Source: Desertimonas sp963732335
GTDB taxonomy: Bacteria > Actinomycetota > Acidimicrobiia > Acidimicrobiales > Ilumatobacteraceae
Direction of reading: 5' to 3'
Assembly (NCBI GenBank): GCA_963732335.1
Contig: CAVSZO010000063.1
Coordinates: forward strand, 434,001 to 498,000
Length of the DNA: 64,000 nucleotides
A program made the translations under genes and the position numbers. This document shows, piece after piece, positions 53,193 through 62,159 of the stretch. Positions within the stretch are counted from its first letter, which is position 1, and every line of letters starts with the position of its first letter. The notes below the pieces were generated by a model, which was not told the origin of the DNA, did not search any database, and saw nothing but the letters and a program-made list of their open reading frames with translations.

Positions 53193-53813
53193 TCAAGCGG
53201 CGTAGTTGCGCAGCACCCTCAGGGCTGTCGCCCCGTGCGGTCCTTCGGCCACCAACGTCGTGTCCTCGGGATGCCGTCGTTGGGCACCGACCCGACAGAA
53301 CTCGCCTGCCAAACCGCGGATCGACGACGGTGCTGCGGAATCTCCGAACCGCCACGTCGAGCCGTCCGGAGCGACCAACTCGCAGAACACGTCCCCGAAC
53401 GATGCACCAGCGAGAGCGAACCTGTAGGGCAGCGTGGCATGGCCGAGCCAGGCGACGTGATGCAAGCGTGTGGTGTCCGGGAAGGCGATGCCGAGCGGTT
53501 CGGTGATGTCAAGGCCGTGTGCCCAGTGCTCGGCCAGCCGGGTCGTGGCGAGCGTCGCCGGCTTGGGCGGCGCCTCCGCCCACTGCAATCGCCGGTCCGG
53601 GTCGGCGGCGCGCAGCGCGACGACGGCAGCCCGCCGGGCGGACCGCCAGCGGTCGAAGACCACCTGCGGTGATGGCCGTTCGGCGTGCACGAGACGCTCG
53701 ACGGCGGCGTCGAGTGTCTCGCCTTCGACCCTCCAACTCCCTGCGCGCTCGAGGTCATCGCTCGCTGAGACGGTGAGCAACACGCCCTCTTCCGTCTGTG
53801 CGAGATGGAGCAC
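53193..53813 (-). CDS. MDMPI/TIGR03084-like protein, N-terminally shortened
   Basis: 206 residues. VLHLAQTEEGVLLTVSASDD, AWAEAPPKPATL-type segment, LATTRLAEHWAHGLDITEPL, GIAFPDTTRLHHVAWLGHAT and FCELVAPDGSTWRFGDS match the maleylpyruvate-isomerase-like family, in which His residues bind zinc near mycothiol. The upstream part, in frame back to a TGA, begins SPGWTITDVV, but the first 40 residues normally present are missing. A frameshift or truncation near 53850 is likely. Confidence 0.72.
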   Translation of the reverse strand: MLHLAQTEEGVLLTVSASDDLERAGSWRVEGETLDAAVERLVHAERPSPQVVFDRWRSARRAAVVALRAADPDRRLQWAEAPPKPATLATTRLAEHWAHGLDITEPLGIAFPDTTRLHHVAWLGHATLPYRFALAGASFGDVFCELVAPDGSTWRFGDSAAPSSIRGLAGEFCRVGAQRRHPEDTTLVAEGPHGATALRVLRNYAA

Positions 53814-53984
53814 GACGTCGGTGATCGTCCAGCCCGGCGAACAGCAGGATCAACACCACCGTGCTGGTAGTGACGATCGCATCGGCGACGTCCGCTACAT
53901 GGGGCGCCGCCTCCAGCTAGTCCCATCACGGCGACCAGAGCTTCGACGCAAGATTGCGCCGACGTTGGGACTCGCTCAGGCCCG

Positions 53985-54875
53985 CTACGCCGGTCGCGGG
54001 GCGATGTCGAAGCCGAACGTGTCCCGGAACGCTCGGTAATACGCGTCGTCGTCGGCGATGTCGCCGAGGGCCACCCACTGTTCGTCCGTGAGTCGCTGCC
54101 TGTTGCCGATGATCTCCGGTCCTGCCCACGACACCGGGTAGCGAAGCACCGGCGAGTCGGTGGTGATCGCGTGGTACACGATCTCAGCGACATCGAACGG
54201 ATCGGTGGCGTTGGTGAGACCGGCGGCGTAGAACTGGAACATCCGACGCCAGTGCGGCTCGTAGTCGGAGTGGACGCCGGAGTCGGTGTTCTTGGCGAAG
54301 ATCGCACTCTTCGTGACACCGGGCTCGATGATCGCGACACGGATTCCGAACGGTGCCAGTTCGTGGGCGAGTTCCTCGCTGACTCCCTCGAACGCCCACT
54401 TCGACGCCACGTAGGGCGCCTGAGCAGGGGAGGCGAAGCGTCCGGCCACCGACGTGATGTTGACGATGTTGCCGGTGCGCCGCTGACGCATTCCGGGCAA
54501 CACCGCCTTGAGGCAGCGCAGGGCGCCGAACAGGTTGACGTTCATCACCTCGGCGTATCGCTCGACCGGCGCCTCCTCGACGACGCCGTTGCCGCCGACA
54601 CCGGCGTTGTTGACGAGCACGTCGACCCGCCCGGCCTCGTCGTGCACCGTGGCGAAGCCGGCGTGCACCGACGCGTCATCGGCGACGTCGAGCTCGACGA
54701 GGTGGACCTCAGCGCCGACGTCCGCTGCCATCGCCACGAGCTTGGTGGCCTTGTCAACGCTGCGCACGGTGCCATAGACAGTGAGGCCGCGAGTAGCGAG
54801 GTGTATCGCGACCGCTCGCCCAATGCCGCTGTTGGCGCCGGTCACCACGGCAACCAGCGCGTCGGAAGTCGTCAT
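53985..54875 (-). CDS. Short-chain dehydrogenase/reductase
   Basis: 296 residues. NAD(P) motif VAVVTGANSGIGRAVA, VDVLVNNAGVGG (NNAG), catalytic Ser in NIVNITSVAG and YxxxK in APYVASKWAF. The C-terminal region (YHAITTDSPVLRYPVSWAG) is longer than the core and typical of many actinobacterial SDRs. Substrate unknown. Close to, and in the same direction as, the phosphohistidine phosphatase gene. Confidence 0.92.
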   Translation of the reverse strand: MTTSDALVAVVTGANSGIGRAVAIHLATRGLTVYGTVRSVDKATKLVAMAADVGAEVHLVELDVADDASVHAGFATVHDEAGRVDVLVNNAGVGGNGVVEEAPVERYAEVMNVNLFGALRCLKAVLPGMRQRRTGNIVNITSVAGRFASPAQAPYVASKWAFEGVSEELAHELAPFGIRVAIIEPGVTKSAIFAKNTDSGVHSDYEPHWRRMFQFYAAGLTNATDPFDVAEIVYHAITTDSPVLRYPVSWAGPEIIGNRQRLTDEQWVALGDIADDDAYYRAFRDTFGFDIAPRPA

Positions 54876-54926
54876 CCGCTCATCATGACCCGTCGTGGAT
54901 CACCTGCGCACCGCCAGCGGGTGCTC

Positions 54927-55442
54927 TCACCGCGGCGGTCTCGGTAAGACAAGGCTGGCAAGGTACGCCTGTCCGGGAGCTAGCTCATCCCACCTGGTCC
55001 GACCGAGTTGCAAGGTTGCCAGCGCCCCGGTCGGGAACTTCGTGTGGAGCTGTGCGATCGCCGCCTCGTCGCCATCCCCTGCGAGTTCCAGAGCCAGGTC
55101 GTGCAGTCCTGGATTGTGGCCAACGATCATCACCGAAGCGATGTCCTGACCAAGCGCCCGGAGCCGGTGCAGCATCTCGTCTGCGTCAGCGCCGTACAGC
55201 TCGTCGGTGACTCGCACTTCGGCCTGCTCGCCCAGGGCCGGCCTCACCTCGGCGAGGGTCTCCCGCGCCCGCCGCGCCGACGAGCACAGCACGAGAGCCG
55301 GGCGGACGGCCTCAGACCTGAAATAGTCGGCGATTCGCCTCGCGGCGCGACGGCCGCGGGGCGCGAGCGGGCGATCATGATCGGCAAGGGTGGAATCGTC
55401 CCAGCTCGATTTGGCGTGGCGCAACAGGAACAGGGTCCTCAC
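54927..55442 (-). CDS. sixA: SixA-like phosphohistidine phosphatase
   Basis: 171 residues from GTG 55442; the open frame extends to 55703 but has no supported start. Histidine-phosphatase (phosphoglycerate-mutase superfamily) RHG-type motif TLFLLRHAKSSWDD and a second His in MIVGHNPGLHDLA. SixA removes phosphate from His of signalling proteins; actinobacterial homologues are common. Copy 2 of the palindromic element lies just upstream. Confidence 0.88.
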   Translation of the reverse strand: MRTLFLLRHAKSSWDDSTLADHDRPLAPRGRRAARRIADYFRSEAVRPALVLCSSARRARETLAEVRPALGEQAEVRVTDELYGADADEMLHRLRALGQDIASVMIVGHNPGLHDLALELAGDGDEAAIAQLHTKFPTGALATLQLGRTRWDELAPGQAYLASLVLPRPPR

Positions 55443-55509
55443 TCGAGCCCATGCTGCCTGACCCGGCAGGTCAGCGGCTAGCGGAGCCTGCCGCCGCCGA
55501 CGAGGCTGG

Positions 55510-55562
55510 CGACAAGTGCCGACGCAGCAGTCACGAAACGGTCGTCGTTTCTGTCGGCACTT
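55510..55562. repeat. Dispersed palindromic element, copy 2 (53 bp)
   Basis: Same outer arms as copy 1: AAGTGCCGAC (55514-55523) and GTCGGCACTT (55553-55562), with TCACGAAACGGTC between them. Twenty-one bases at the left end and 16 at the right are identical to copy 1, while the centre is shorter and lacks the internal duplication. Located between divergent sixA and the sulfur-oxidation fusion. Confidence 0.75.
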
Positions 55563-55686
55563 CGGACTCTTCACCCGAGAGTCGGCTCGCTCGGCTGACC
55601 CAAATCGGACGGTGAATTGCGAGCCGAAGCCGTACATTCGAATCGTGCCCCAACCCGCTAGAGGCACCGACCGCTGACCACGAGGC

Positions 55687-58454
55687 ATGACGATGATCTT
55701 CACCCAGCACTACCTCGGCTGTTTGTCGCAAGCGTCGTACCTGATCGGTGACGAGACAACCGGTCGCGCCGTTGTCGTCGATCCGCGGCGCGACGTCGGT
55801 GTATATCTCGAGGAGGCGGCGGCCAAAGGGTTGACGATCGAGCGAGTAGTCGAGACCCATGTGCATGCCGACTTCGTTGGTGGCCACCTCGAGCTCGCTG
55901 CCCACACCGGCGCGGCGATCTCGTATGGCGTCGGCGCAGACGTCGGGTTTCCGGTGGAATTCCTCGGCGACGGGCACAGATTGTCGCTGGGCGAGGTCAC
56001 GATCGAAGTCCTCGCGACCCCGGGACACACACCGGAGTCGATCTGCCTCGTTGTGTACGAACATCCGGACGACGACGTCCCGTACGGGGTGCTGACCGGT
56101 GACACGCTGTTCGTCGGCGACGTCGGCCGACCGGACCTGGTGGCTTCCAGCGGCGAGCTGTCGGTCGACGCGATGGCGCGGCAGCTCTTCCGCTCGCTGC
56201 ACGACAAGTTGCTCGTCCTGCCCGACGAGACCCGGATCTATCCGGCCCATGGTGCGGGTTCGTCGTGCGGCAAGCAGCTGTCGAGCGACACCAGTTCGAC
56301 AATCGGCGAGCAACGCCGGGCCAACTACGCGCTGCAGCCGATGGACGAGGACACCTTTGTCGCCGTTGTCACCGAAGGTCAGCCAGCGCGGCCGCCGTAC
56401 TTCGAGTTCGATGCGCGCCGCAACCGCGAGTTCCACCCGCTGCTCGATGACTCCGCGCCGCCGTTGCTCGGCATCGACGACGTTCTTGCCCGTGCTGCCG
56501 GTGGCGCGGCGCTGCTCGACGTTCGTGAGCCCGCCGACTTCGCGGCCGGGCACCTGCGCGGTGCCGTCAACATCGGCCTCCAGGGCCGCTTCGCCGAACG
56601 GGCGGCTGACGTCCTGTCGCCGGATCAGTGACGTGGTGCTCGTCGGCGATCCGCGCAGCGCCGTCGAAGCCAGGGTCCGCCTCGGCCGCGTCGGGTATGA
56701 CCGGGTGGTCGGACAGCTCGACGATCCAGCAGCGTTGCTCGCCTCGCGTCCCGAGCTCCACGAGACGAGCTCGCGGCTGACGATCGAGCAACTCGCCGAG
56801 CTGCGCGGCCTCCAACCCCACCTTCAGCTCATCGATGTGCGCAACCCGGGCGAAACGGAGCAGGGAACGCTCGCTGGAGCCCGCGAGATCCCGCTGGCGG
56901 CGCTCACGCAATCGCTCAACGGGCTCGATCCGGCCGCCGCCGTCGTCGTGTACTGCGCCAGTGGCTACCGCTCCCACGTGGCGGCGAGCGTGATGGCTGC
57001 AGCCGGGTTCACCGATGTCTCCGACGTTCTCGGGGGATACACCGCCTGGGAACGCGCCGGGCTGCCCGTGGCGCTCGAGGGCACGCCGAGCCCAGCGGAC
57101 GTGCCCGAGGTCGGACCGCGCGCCGCCAAGACGATGATCGACGGCGGAGCGGTGCTCCTCGACGTCCGCGAGCCCGACGAATGGCAGGGCGGTCACGCCC
57201 CCGGAGCTGTGCTCTGCCCGATGGGTCGCGTTCAGGCCCGGATCGCCGAGCTCCCCCGCGACAGCGAAATCGTCGTCGTCTGTCGCTCCGGCGGGCGCTC
57301 GGCAGCGGTCACCCAGTCGCTGCGCGCCCTGGGGTTCGACGCCGTCAATCTCGCCGGGGGGATGTGCGCCTGGGCGGTCGCCGGCCTGCCGGTGGTCATG
57401 CCGGATGTCGACACCAGTGGCCTGGTCGTGCACCGCACCCATCCGCTCAACTGCGAGACGTCGCTGCCCGCGCTGATCGGTGGTGTGGTGATGCCCAACG
57501 CCCGCTTCTACGTTCGCAATCACTTCGACACTCCGCGGCTCGACCCGGCGACGTGGCGGCTCAATGTCGATGGTCTGGTCGAGCGGCCACTGCGGCTGAC
57601 CTTGGACGACCTGATGCGGATGACAGCGCGGTCGCTGGTCGCAACCCTGGAATGCGCCGGCAACGGCCGATCGATGTTCGATCCGCCGGTCGACGGCGAA
57701 CAATGGCGCCTCGGTGCGGTGAGCACTGCCGAGTGGACCGGAGTGCCGCTGGATGAAGTCATCGACCGGGCCTCCCCGTCTGATGACGCCGTGGATGTCG
57801 TGTTTCGCGGCGCGGACCGCGGCGTCGTCGAAGGGTCGACGGGTGCTGTCAGGTTCGAGCGCAGCCTCTCACTCGCCGACGCACGCGCACGGCGAAGTGC
57901 TTCTCGCCTACGCGATGAATGGTGACCCGCTGCCCGTCGAGCACGGCTACCCGGTACGCCTCGTCGTGCCCTCCTGGTATGGAGTCGCGTCGGTCAAGTG
58001 GCTGACCGAGATCGACGTCATCGGCGCGCCGTTCGAGGGATACTTCCAGACCGACCGCTACGTCTATGAGCACGAGCACGACGGTCAGGTGATCCGCGAG
58101 GCAGTGCGCCAGCAACGCGTTCGCTCGGTGATCGTCACCCCTTCCGACGGACAGGAGGTCCAGACCGGAGATGTTGTCGTCCGTGGCCTCGCCTGGTCGG
58201 GCGCCGCGCCGATCGCAGGCGTCGACGTCGCGGTCAACGGCGGGCCATGGCGGGCGGCCACGTTGATCGGGGAACGACGGCTGCACAGTTGGCAGTGGTG
58301 GGAACTGCACACCCAGGTCGACGGGGACGGACCGACGACGATCCGCGCCCGAGCCACCGACCTCACCGGCCGCACGCAGCCAAACGAACCACAGCCGAAT
58401 CGCCTCGGCTACGGCGCCAACGCCATCCACACCATCCGGATCCACCCTCGGTGA
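55687..58454 (+). CDS. Persulfide dioxygenase-rhodanese-sulfite oxidase fusion, two frameshifts
   Basis: About 922 residues. Residues 1-245: metallo-beta-lactamase fold with ETHVHADFVGGHLEL (ETHE1-like metal site). Three rhodanese modules: the first lacks the catalytic Cys (AALLDVREPADFAAGHLRG); the second (VVVYCASGYRSH) and third (VVVCRSGGRSAA) each have it. From about 570: sulfite-oxidase Mo domain (RFYVRNHFDTPRLDPATWRL, ATLECAGNGRSMF with the Mo-ligating Cys), then a dimerisation domain (AMNGDPLPVEHGYPVRLVVP to IRIHPR). Frame changes at about 56626 (extra c) and 57886 are simple to repair. Between the rhodanese and sulfite-oxidase parts no stop occurs in any frame for about 130 nt, so the junction is real. 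Predicted product chain: persulfide to sulfite to sulfate. Confidence 0.85.
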
Positions 58455-58490
58455 CGGTCACCCCGTCTCCGCCGCCCATTTCCTCGGCAG

Positions 58491-59782
58491 TCAGTGTTTG
58501 GGCTTCGGTCGGATGAGGTAGTGGAGGACGAGGAACGGCAGCCCGAAAACGGTGAACGAGTGCTCGGCGCGCAGGTCGCCAGAGTCGACGTATACCTCGA
58601 GCTGTTCGCCGAATCCGTGGACGGCGACGGCAGTGAGCTCGCCGTTGTCCGGGTCGATGTAGGTCAGGTAGTGGCCGGCCTGGTCGGCGTCTGGCTGCTC
58701 AGAGTGAGGCCGCCGCCGTCGCGGCGGCTCGGCACGAGGGTGGCCGTGAAGCTTCCGTACGGGACAGGGAAGCCGACGCTGACATAGCCGCGCCCCCCGT
58801 GGCGGTATGTCGTGTAGATGCCGACGTAGATCGGCTCGTCGGTGTCGGCGAACGAGCGAATCCAGCCGCGTACAGCGATGGTTTCATCGGCCGCTCCGTC
58901 CGGGCGGGCCGTGATCGTGTCGATCCGGCTGCGCACACCACGCAACGCCTCACGCTGGTTCATCGGCACGTTGGCCTGCCCCAACGGGCGGGCAACGAGC
59001 GTCCGGTAGAGGAGGTAGCCAGGACGGACCCACGCCCGCCACTCGGGCACGATGTCGAGGGTGAAGCGCGTCGTGTGCTCGTAGAACTCGCGCACCCGGT
59101 GATCGACGTCGCTCGGATCGAAGTCGGGGCCGGCCAGCTCGTCCAATGACGCGACGATGCCGATGTCAGGAGTATCGGCCGTGTAGCGGCCGCCGATCGT
59201 GTCGGCGAGATCGCGTACGTAATCGGTGCCGACGTAGCGGCTGTGCGCCGCCAGTGGGACCACGAAGGGCAGATCGCCGGCCGGCACCCGTTCGGCGAGC
59301 AAGCTCACCTGGGCGTCTCGGAACAGCAACGCCGACAGCGTGCGATACACCACCACGGTCGCGGCCGCCACCAACGAGGCTGGCGCGCTGTCGCGCCGGC
59401 GGGCCGCGATGGTGCCAACGACGACGCCGACCGCCGGACCCATCGCCACTTTTGGCGGCCGCAGCCCCATGACGCCAGCAACCGTGCCGGCGGCTGCGCC
59501 CACGACGACCTCTCCGGCGCCACCTACTCTGCCAGCAACCCAACCCAACGGCGCGGCGAGAGCTCCGCTCATGAGGATTCGATGCGGTAGAGCAGGGATC
59601 TCGCCGGGACGCTGACGTGCCCGAGCCACGGCCTCCGAGCCGGCCAGCACGGCAGCTCCGGTCATTGCGCCGCCGACGACTCTCCCTGCACCGCGGTCCG
59701 ACAAGCTCGCACCGGCGACGGCGCCAACCGCCGCCGCGAACGCCACAGCGCTCGTCGCCGCGCCTGCTCGGTCAGCCGCCAT
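58491..59782 (-). CDS. Membrane protein of unknown function, frameshifted
   Basis: From ATG 59782: three to five Gly/Ala/Val-rich hydrophobic segments (TSAVAFAAAVGAVAGASL, MTGAAVLAGSEAVARAR, ILMSGALAAPLGWVAGRVGG, AAGTVAGVMGLRP) to about residue 145. A soluble domain follows: RFTLDIVPEWRAWVRPGYLL, YRTLVARPLGQANVPMNQRE, GGRGYVSVGFPVPYGS. Near 58700 the frame shifts; the next frame continues GHYLTYIDPDNGELTAVAVH and FTVFGLPFLVLHYLIRP to a stop at 58491. No known family. Confidence 0.62.
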
Positions 59783-60087
59783 CCTCGCAAGCTAGCCAAC
59801 AGCGTTGGAGAGCCGCGCCGGCAACTCCGGAAGGAATGTCGTGCGGTAGAAGTCGACGCACGGTCGCAGCGCCCAGGGGCTGAGGTCGAGGTTGCGGCCC
59901 TGGTCATTCGGGTTGTGGCCGAGGCTCTCGGGCGTCGTCGACGTCGTTAGAGCCACTGCGGCGGCGGTGCGCGCTGATCGACCGCCAATCCATTCCCGCG
60001 CTGGCGGCGAATGTTCGTGGAGGGTCGAGACACGGGTCCGACCCGCCCCCGCTGCCGGGGGTGCCATTGACATCGGAAGGAACCCCC
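59783..60087. other. Intergenic region between membrane gene and gas-vesicle operon
   Basis: 305 nt upstream of gvpO. No gene is supported; the minus-strand ORF at 59792-60115 has an Arg/Pro/Ser-rich shadow-like start. Contains the 60046-60061 hairpin next to the gvpO ribosome-binding site. The gas-vesicle promoter is probably here, but no clear -35/-10 is visible. Confidence 0.5.
60046..60087 (+). promoter_or_regulatory. Possible RNA switch before gvpO
   Basis: CCCCCG (60046-60051) pairs with CGGGGG (60056-60061) around a CTGC loop. GGGGGT (60057-60062) can alternatively pair with ACCCCC (60082-60087), which would enclose the GGAAGGA ribosome-binding site and reach the TTG start. The two structures exclude each other, so translation could be switchable. 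Purely a sequence-based proposal. Confidence 0.4.
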
Positions 60088-60354
60088 TTGAGTGAACCGA
60101 ACAACGTTTCCGCATTGGCGCGGGTCAGGAAGGTTCGTGAGCAACTCCACGAACTGACCGGATGCGAGCCAGTGTCGATCTCTGGCCTGGCCCGAGTCGA
60201 CGGTGGCTGGGAGCTCGCTGTCGACGTCGTCGAGGTCCGGCGTGTGCCGGACACGGCGAGCTTGCTGGCGACCTATCGGGTCACGACCGATGACTTCGGC
60301 GACGTAGCGGGCTACGAGCGCGTGCGTCGCTTCAACCGCGGCGAGACGGACTGA
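60088..60354 (+). CDS. gvpO: Gas vesicle protein GvpO
   Basis: 88 residues from TTG 60088, with GGAAGGA 7 nt upstream; an earlier GTG at 60061 lacks such a site. VSALARVRKVREQLHELTGC, EPVSISGLARVDGGWELAVD, VVEVRRVPDTASLLATYRVT, ending YERVRRFNRGETD, match GvpO of actinobacterial gas-vesicle clusters. GvpO is a cytoplasmic factor needed for vesicle formation in haloarchaea; its bacterial role is unclear. First gene of the operon. Confidence 0.88.
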   Translation: MSEPNNVSALARVRKVREQLHELTGCEPVSISGLARVDGGWELAVDVVEVRRVPDTASLLATYRVTTDDFGDVAGYERVRRFNRGETD

Positions 60355-60399
60355 CACCGTCGCCGCGTGCAACCAATTCAACCATTGAAGGAGAGAACC

Positions 60400-60780
60400 A
60401 TGTCAGTAGTAACGCAACCATCGGGAGGAGCCCCAGCGCGAGCGTCGGGCAACCTCCTCTACAACGTCCTCGAACTGATCTTGGATCGTGGGCTGGTCAT
60501 CGACGTCTTCGTGCGCGTGTCGCTCGTTGGCATCGAGGTGCTCACCATCGACGCCCGCGTCGTCGTCGCCAGCGTCGACACCTATCTGCGATTCGCCGAG
60601 GCGTGCAACCGTCTCGACCTGAACGCCGCCGGGAACCCGGTCGGCCTGCCCGAGCTCATCGGCGAGGTCGTCGAAGAGACTGCCGAGGGCAAGGTCAAGG
60701 GCGTGCTCGACGGTGTGGGCAGCACGATTGTCGACACCATCGGGGACTTGGTCAACGGCGACCGGGTCGGCTCGAAGTAG
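60400..60780 (+). CDS. gvpA: Gas vesicle structural protein GvpA
   Basis: 126 residues from ATG 60400, GAAGGAGAG box. The conserved shell core LYNVLELILDRGLVIDVFVR, VSLVGIEVLTIDARVVVASV, DTYLRFAE occupies about residues 18-73. The C-terminal 50 residues (PVGLPELIGEVVEETAEGKV, KGVLDGVGSTIVDTIGDLV) extend beyond classical GvpA of about 70 residues, as in Streptomyces-type GvpA proteins. This is the main vesicle wall subunit; the tail may replace GvpC-like outside reinforcement, which is absent here. Confidence 0.93.
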   Translation: MSVVTQPSGGAPARASGNLLYNVLELILDRGLVIDVFVRVSLVGIEVLTIDARVVVASVDTYLRFAEACNRLDLNAAGNPVGLPELIGEVVEETAEGKVKGVLDGVGSTIVDTIGDLVNGDRVGSK

Positions 60781-60798
60781 CGGAGAGGAGTGATCGTC

Positions 60799-61530
60799 AT
60801 GAGCACGTATGTCTACGGATTCACACATGCCGCCCACCCATTGGTGGTCGATGATCTGGCGGGCGTGGGGTCGCAGCGGCTGCGGGTACTGAGCAGCAGC
60901 GGGCTCGCCGCCGTCGTGAGCGACGCGCCGGAGGGCCTACGGGCCAAGCGCCGAGACCTCGAAGCACACGGAGCTGTGCTCGAGGCGCTGGGCGCGGCCG
61001 GGACCGTGCTGCCGATGCGTTTCGGCACGGTCGCGCCACGCGACGTCGCTGTCGTCACCGAACTCGAAGCCAATGCGCCTCGATATCGCCAACTGCTGTC
61101 CCAGCTCGCCCGCTGCGTCGAGCTGAACGTCAAGGCCGTTCACCGCGAGGATGCCGTCCTCAGTGAATTGCTGCAGCGGGACCGCGTGCTGGGCGAGCGC
61201 AACCAGGCGTTGCGGGCGCGTGGTGGCGGCACCTACGAGGACAAGGTGGAGTTCGGAGAGGCGGTCGCTGCGGCGCTGGCGGAGCGACGCACTCAGGACG
61301 CCGCTGTCGTCGTTGCCGCCCTTCGGCCCTACGCGTCAAAGGTCAGCGTCGGTCCAGCCGTCGACGGTTCGTTCGTCAACGTCTCATTCCTCGTCGCCGA
61401 CGTCGACCGCACACGGTTCGACGCCTCAGTGTCCGAGCTCGGGCGAGAGCTGTCCGGGATCGCCGACGTGCACTGCTACGGACCGTTGCCGCCGTACAGC
61501 TTTGTCGGCGCCGGCGCCGCTGCTGCGTGA
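60799..61530 (+). CDS. gvpF: Gas vesicle protein GvpF (GvpF/L family)
   Basis: 243 residues from ATG 60799 (GTG 60790 also possible). Begins YVYGFTHAAHPLVVDDLAG, with AHGAVLEALGAAGTVLPMRF (conserved in GvpF/L), then VELNVKAVHREDAVLSELLQ and YSFVGAGAA at the end. GvpF binds GvpA during nucleation of vesicle assembly. A related GvpL lies further downstream. Confidence 0.92.
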   Translation: MSTYVYGFTHAAHPLVVDDLAGVGSQRLRVLSSSGLAAVVSDAPEGLRAKRRDLEAHGAVLEALGAAGTVLPMRFGTVAPRDVAVVTELEANAPRYRQLLSQLARCVELNVKAVHREDAVLSELLQRDRVLGERNQALRARGGGTYEDKVEFGEAVAAALAERRTQDAAVVVAALRPYASKVSVGPAVDGSFVNVSFLVADVDRTRFDASVSELGRELSGIADVHCYGPLPPYSFVGAGAAAA

Positions 61531-61540
61531 GCTGAACTCG

Positions 61541-61786
61541 ATGGGCGTGCTGTCACAGCTGATGCTGTTACCCCTTGCCCCAGCGCGGGCCGCGTGGTGG
61601 ACCGTCGGACAGGTGGTCGACCACGCGGCACGCGAGTACTACAGCCCGGCGACGATTCGTCGTGAGCTCGCCGAGCTGTCTCGCCGTCTGGACGAGGGAT
61701 TGATCTCCGCTGGGGAGTTCGATCTCCAGGAGGACGAGCTGCTGGACCGCTTGGACGAGGGACGCCGACTGGGCATCGCCGGCTGA
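61541..61786 (+). CDS. gvpG: Gas vesicle protein GvpG
   Basis: 81 residues from ATG 61541. LSQLMLLPLAPARAAWWTVG, QVVDHAAREYYSPATIRREL, AELSRRLDEGLISAGEFDLQ and EDELLDRLDEGRR follow the usual GvpG pattern, a short coiled-coil-like acidic protein. It starts 10 nt after the gvpF stop. GvpG is a minor protein involved in assembly. Confidence 0.92.
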   Translation: MGVLSQLMLLPLAPARAAWWTVGQVVDHAAREYYSPATIRRELAELSRRLDEGLISAGEFDLQEDELLDRLDEGRRLGIAG

Positions 61787-61811
61787 GCCCGGGACGACGA
61801 AGGAGTGGACG

Positions 61812-62159
61812 ATGAGCGACCTGAACACATGGCAGATGGCGACCGACTCGATGTCGCGGTCATCCGGCGCCGGGGCAAACCTGGCCGATGTGCTCGAGCG
61901 AGTGCTCGACAAGGGCATGGTCATTGCCGGGGACATCAAGATCAACCTCCTCGACATCGAACTGCTGACGATCAAGCTGCGGCTCCTCGTGGCCTCGGTC
62001 GACAAGGCCAAGGAGATGGGCATCGACTGGTGGGAGCACGACCCGGCACTTTCGTCACACGCCCGGCGCGAGCTCGCCGGCGAGAACGAGCGGCTGCGTC
62101 AGCGGATCATCGAGTTGGAGGACAGCGCAACGGCGACAAGCAGGGAGTTCAGTCGATGA
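61812..62159 (+). CDS. gvpJ: Gas vesicle protein GvpJ (GvpA-like)
   Basis: 115 residues. The GvpA-like core (LADVLERVLDKGMVIAGDIK, INLLDIELLTIKLRLLVASV, DKAKEMGIDWWEHDPALS) is distinct from GvpA by the KEMGIDWWEHDP segment typical of actinobacterial GvpJ. A charged C-terminal helix (ELAGENERLRQRIIELEDS) follows. Minor shell or assembly subunit. Its stop overlaps the gvpL start as ATGA. Confidence 0.9.
   Translation: MSDLNTWQMATDSMSRSSGAGANLADVLERVLDKGMVIAGDIKINLLDIELLTIKLRLLVASVDKAKEMGIDWWEHDPALSSHARRELAGENERLRQRIIELEDSATATSREFSR

Noticed and set aside
59792..60115. 107-residue minus-strand ORF before gvpO
   Set aside because: Arg/Ser/Pro-rich N-terminal half and overlap with the gvpO start region; only its last 40 residues look protein-like.
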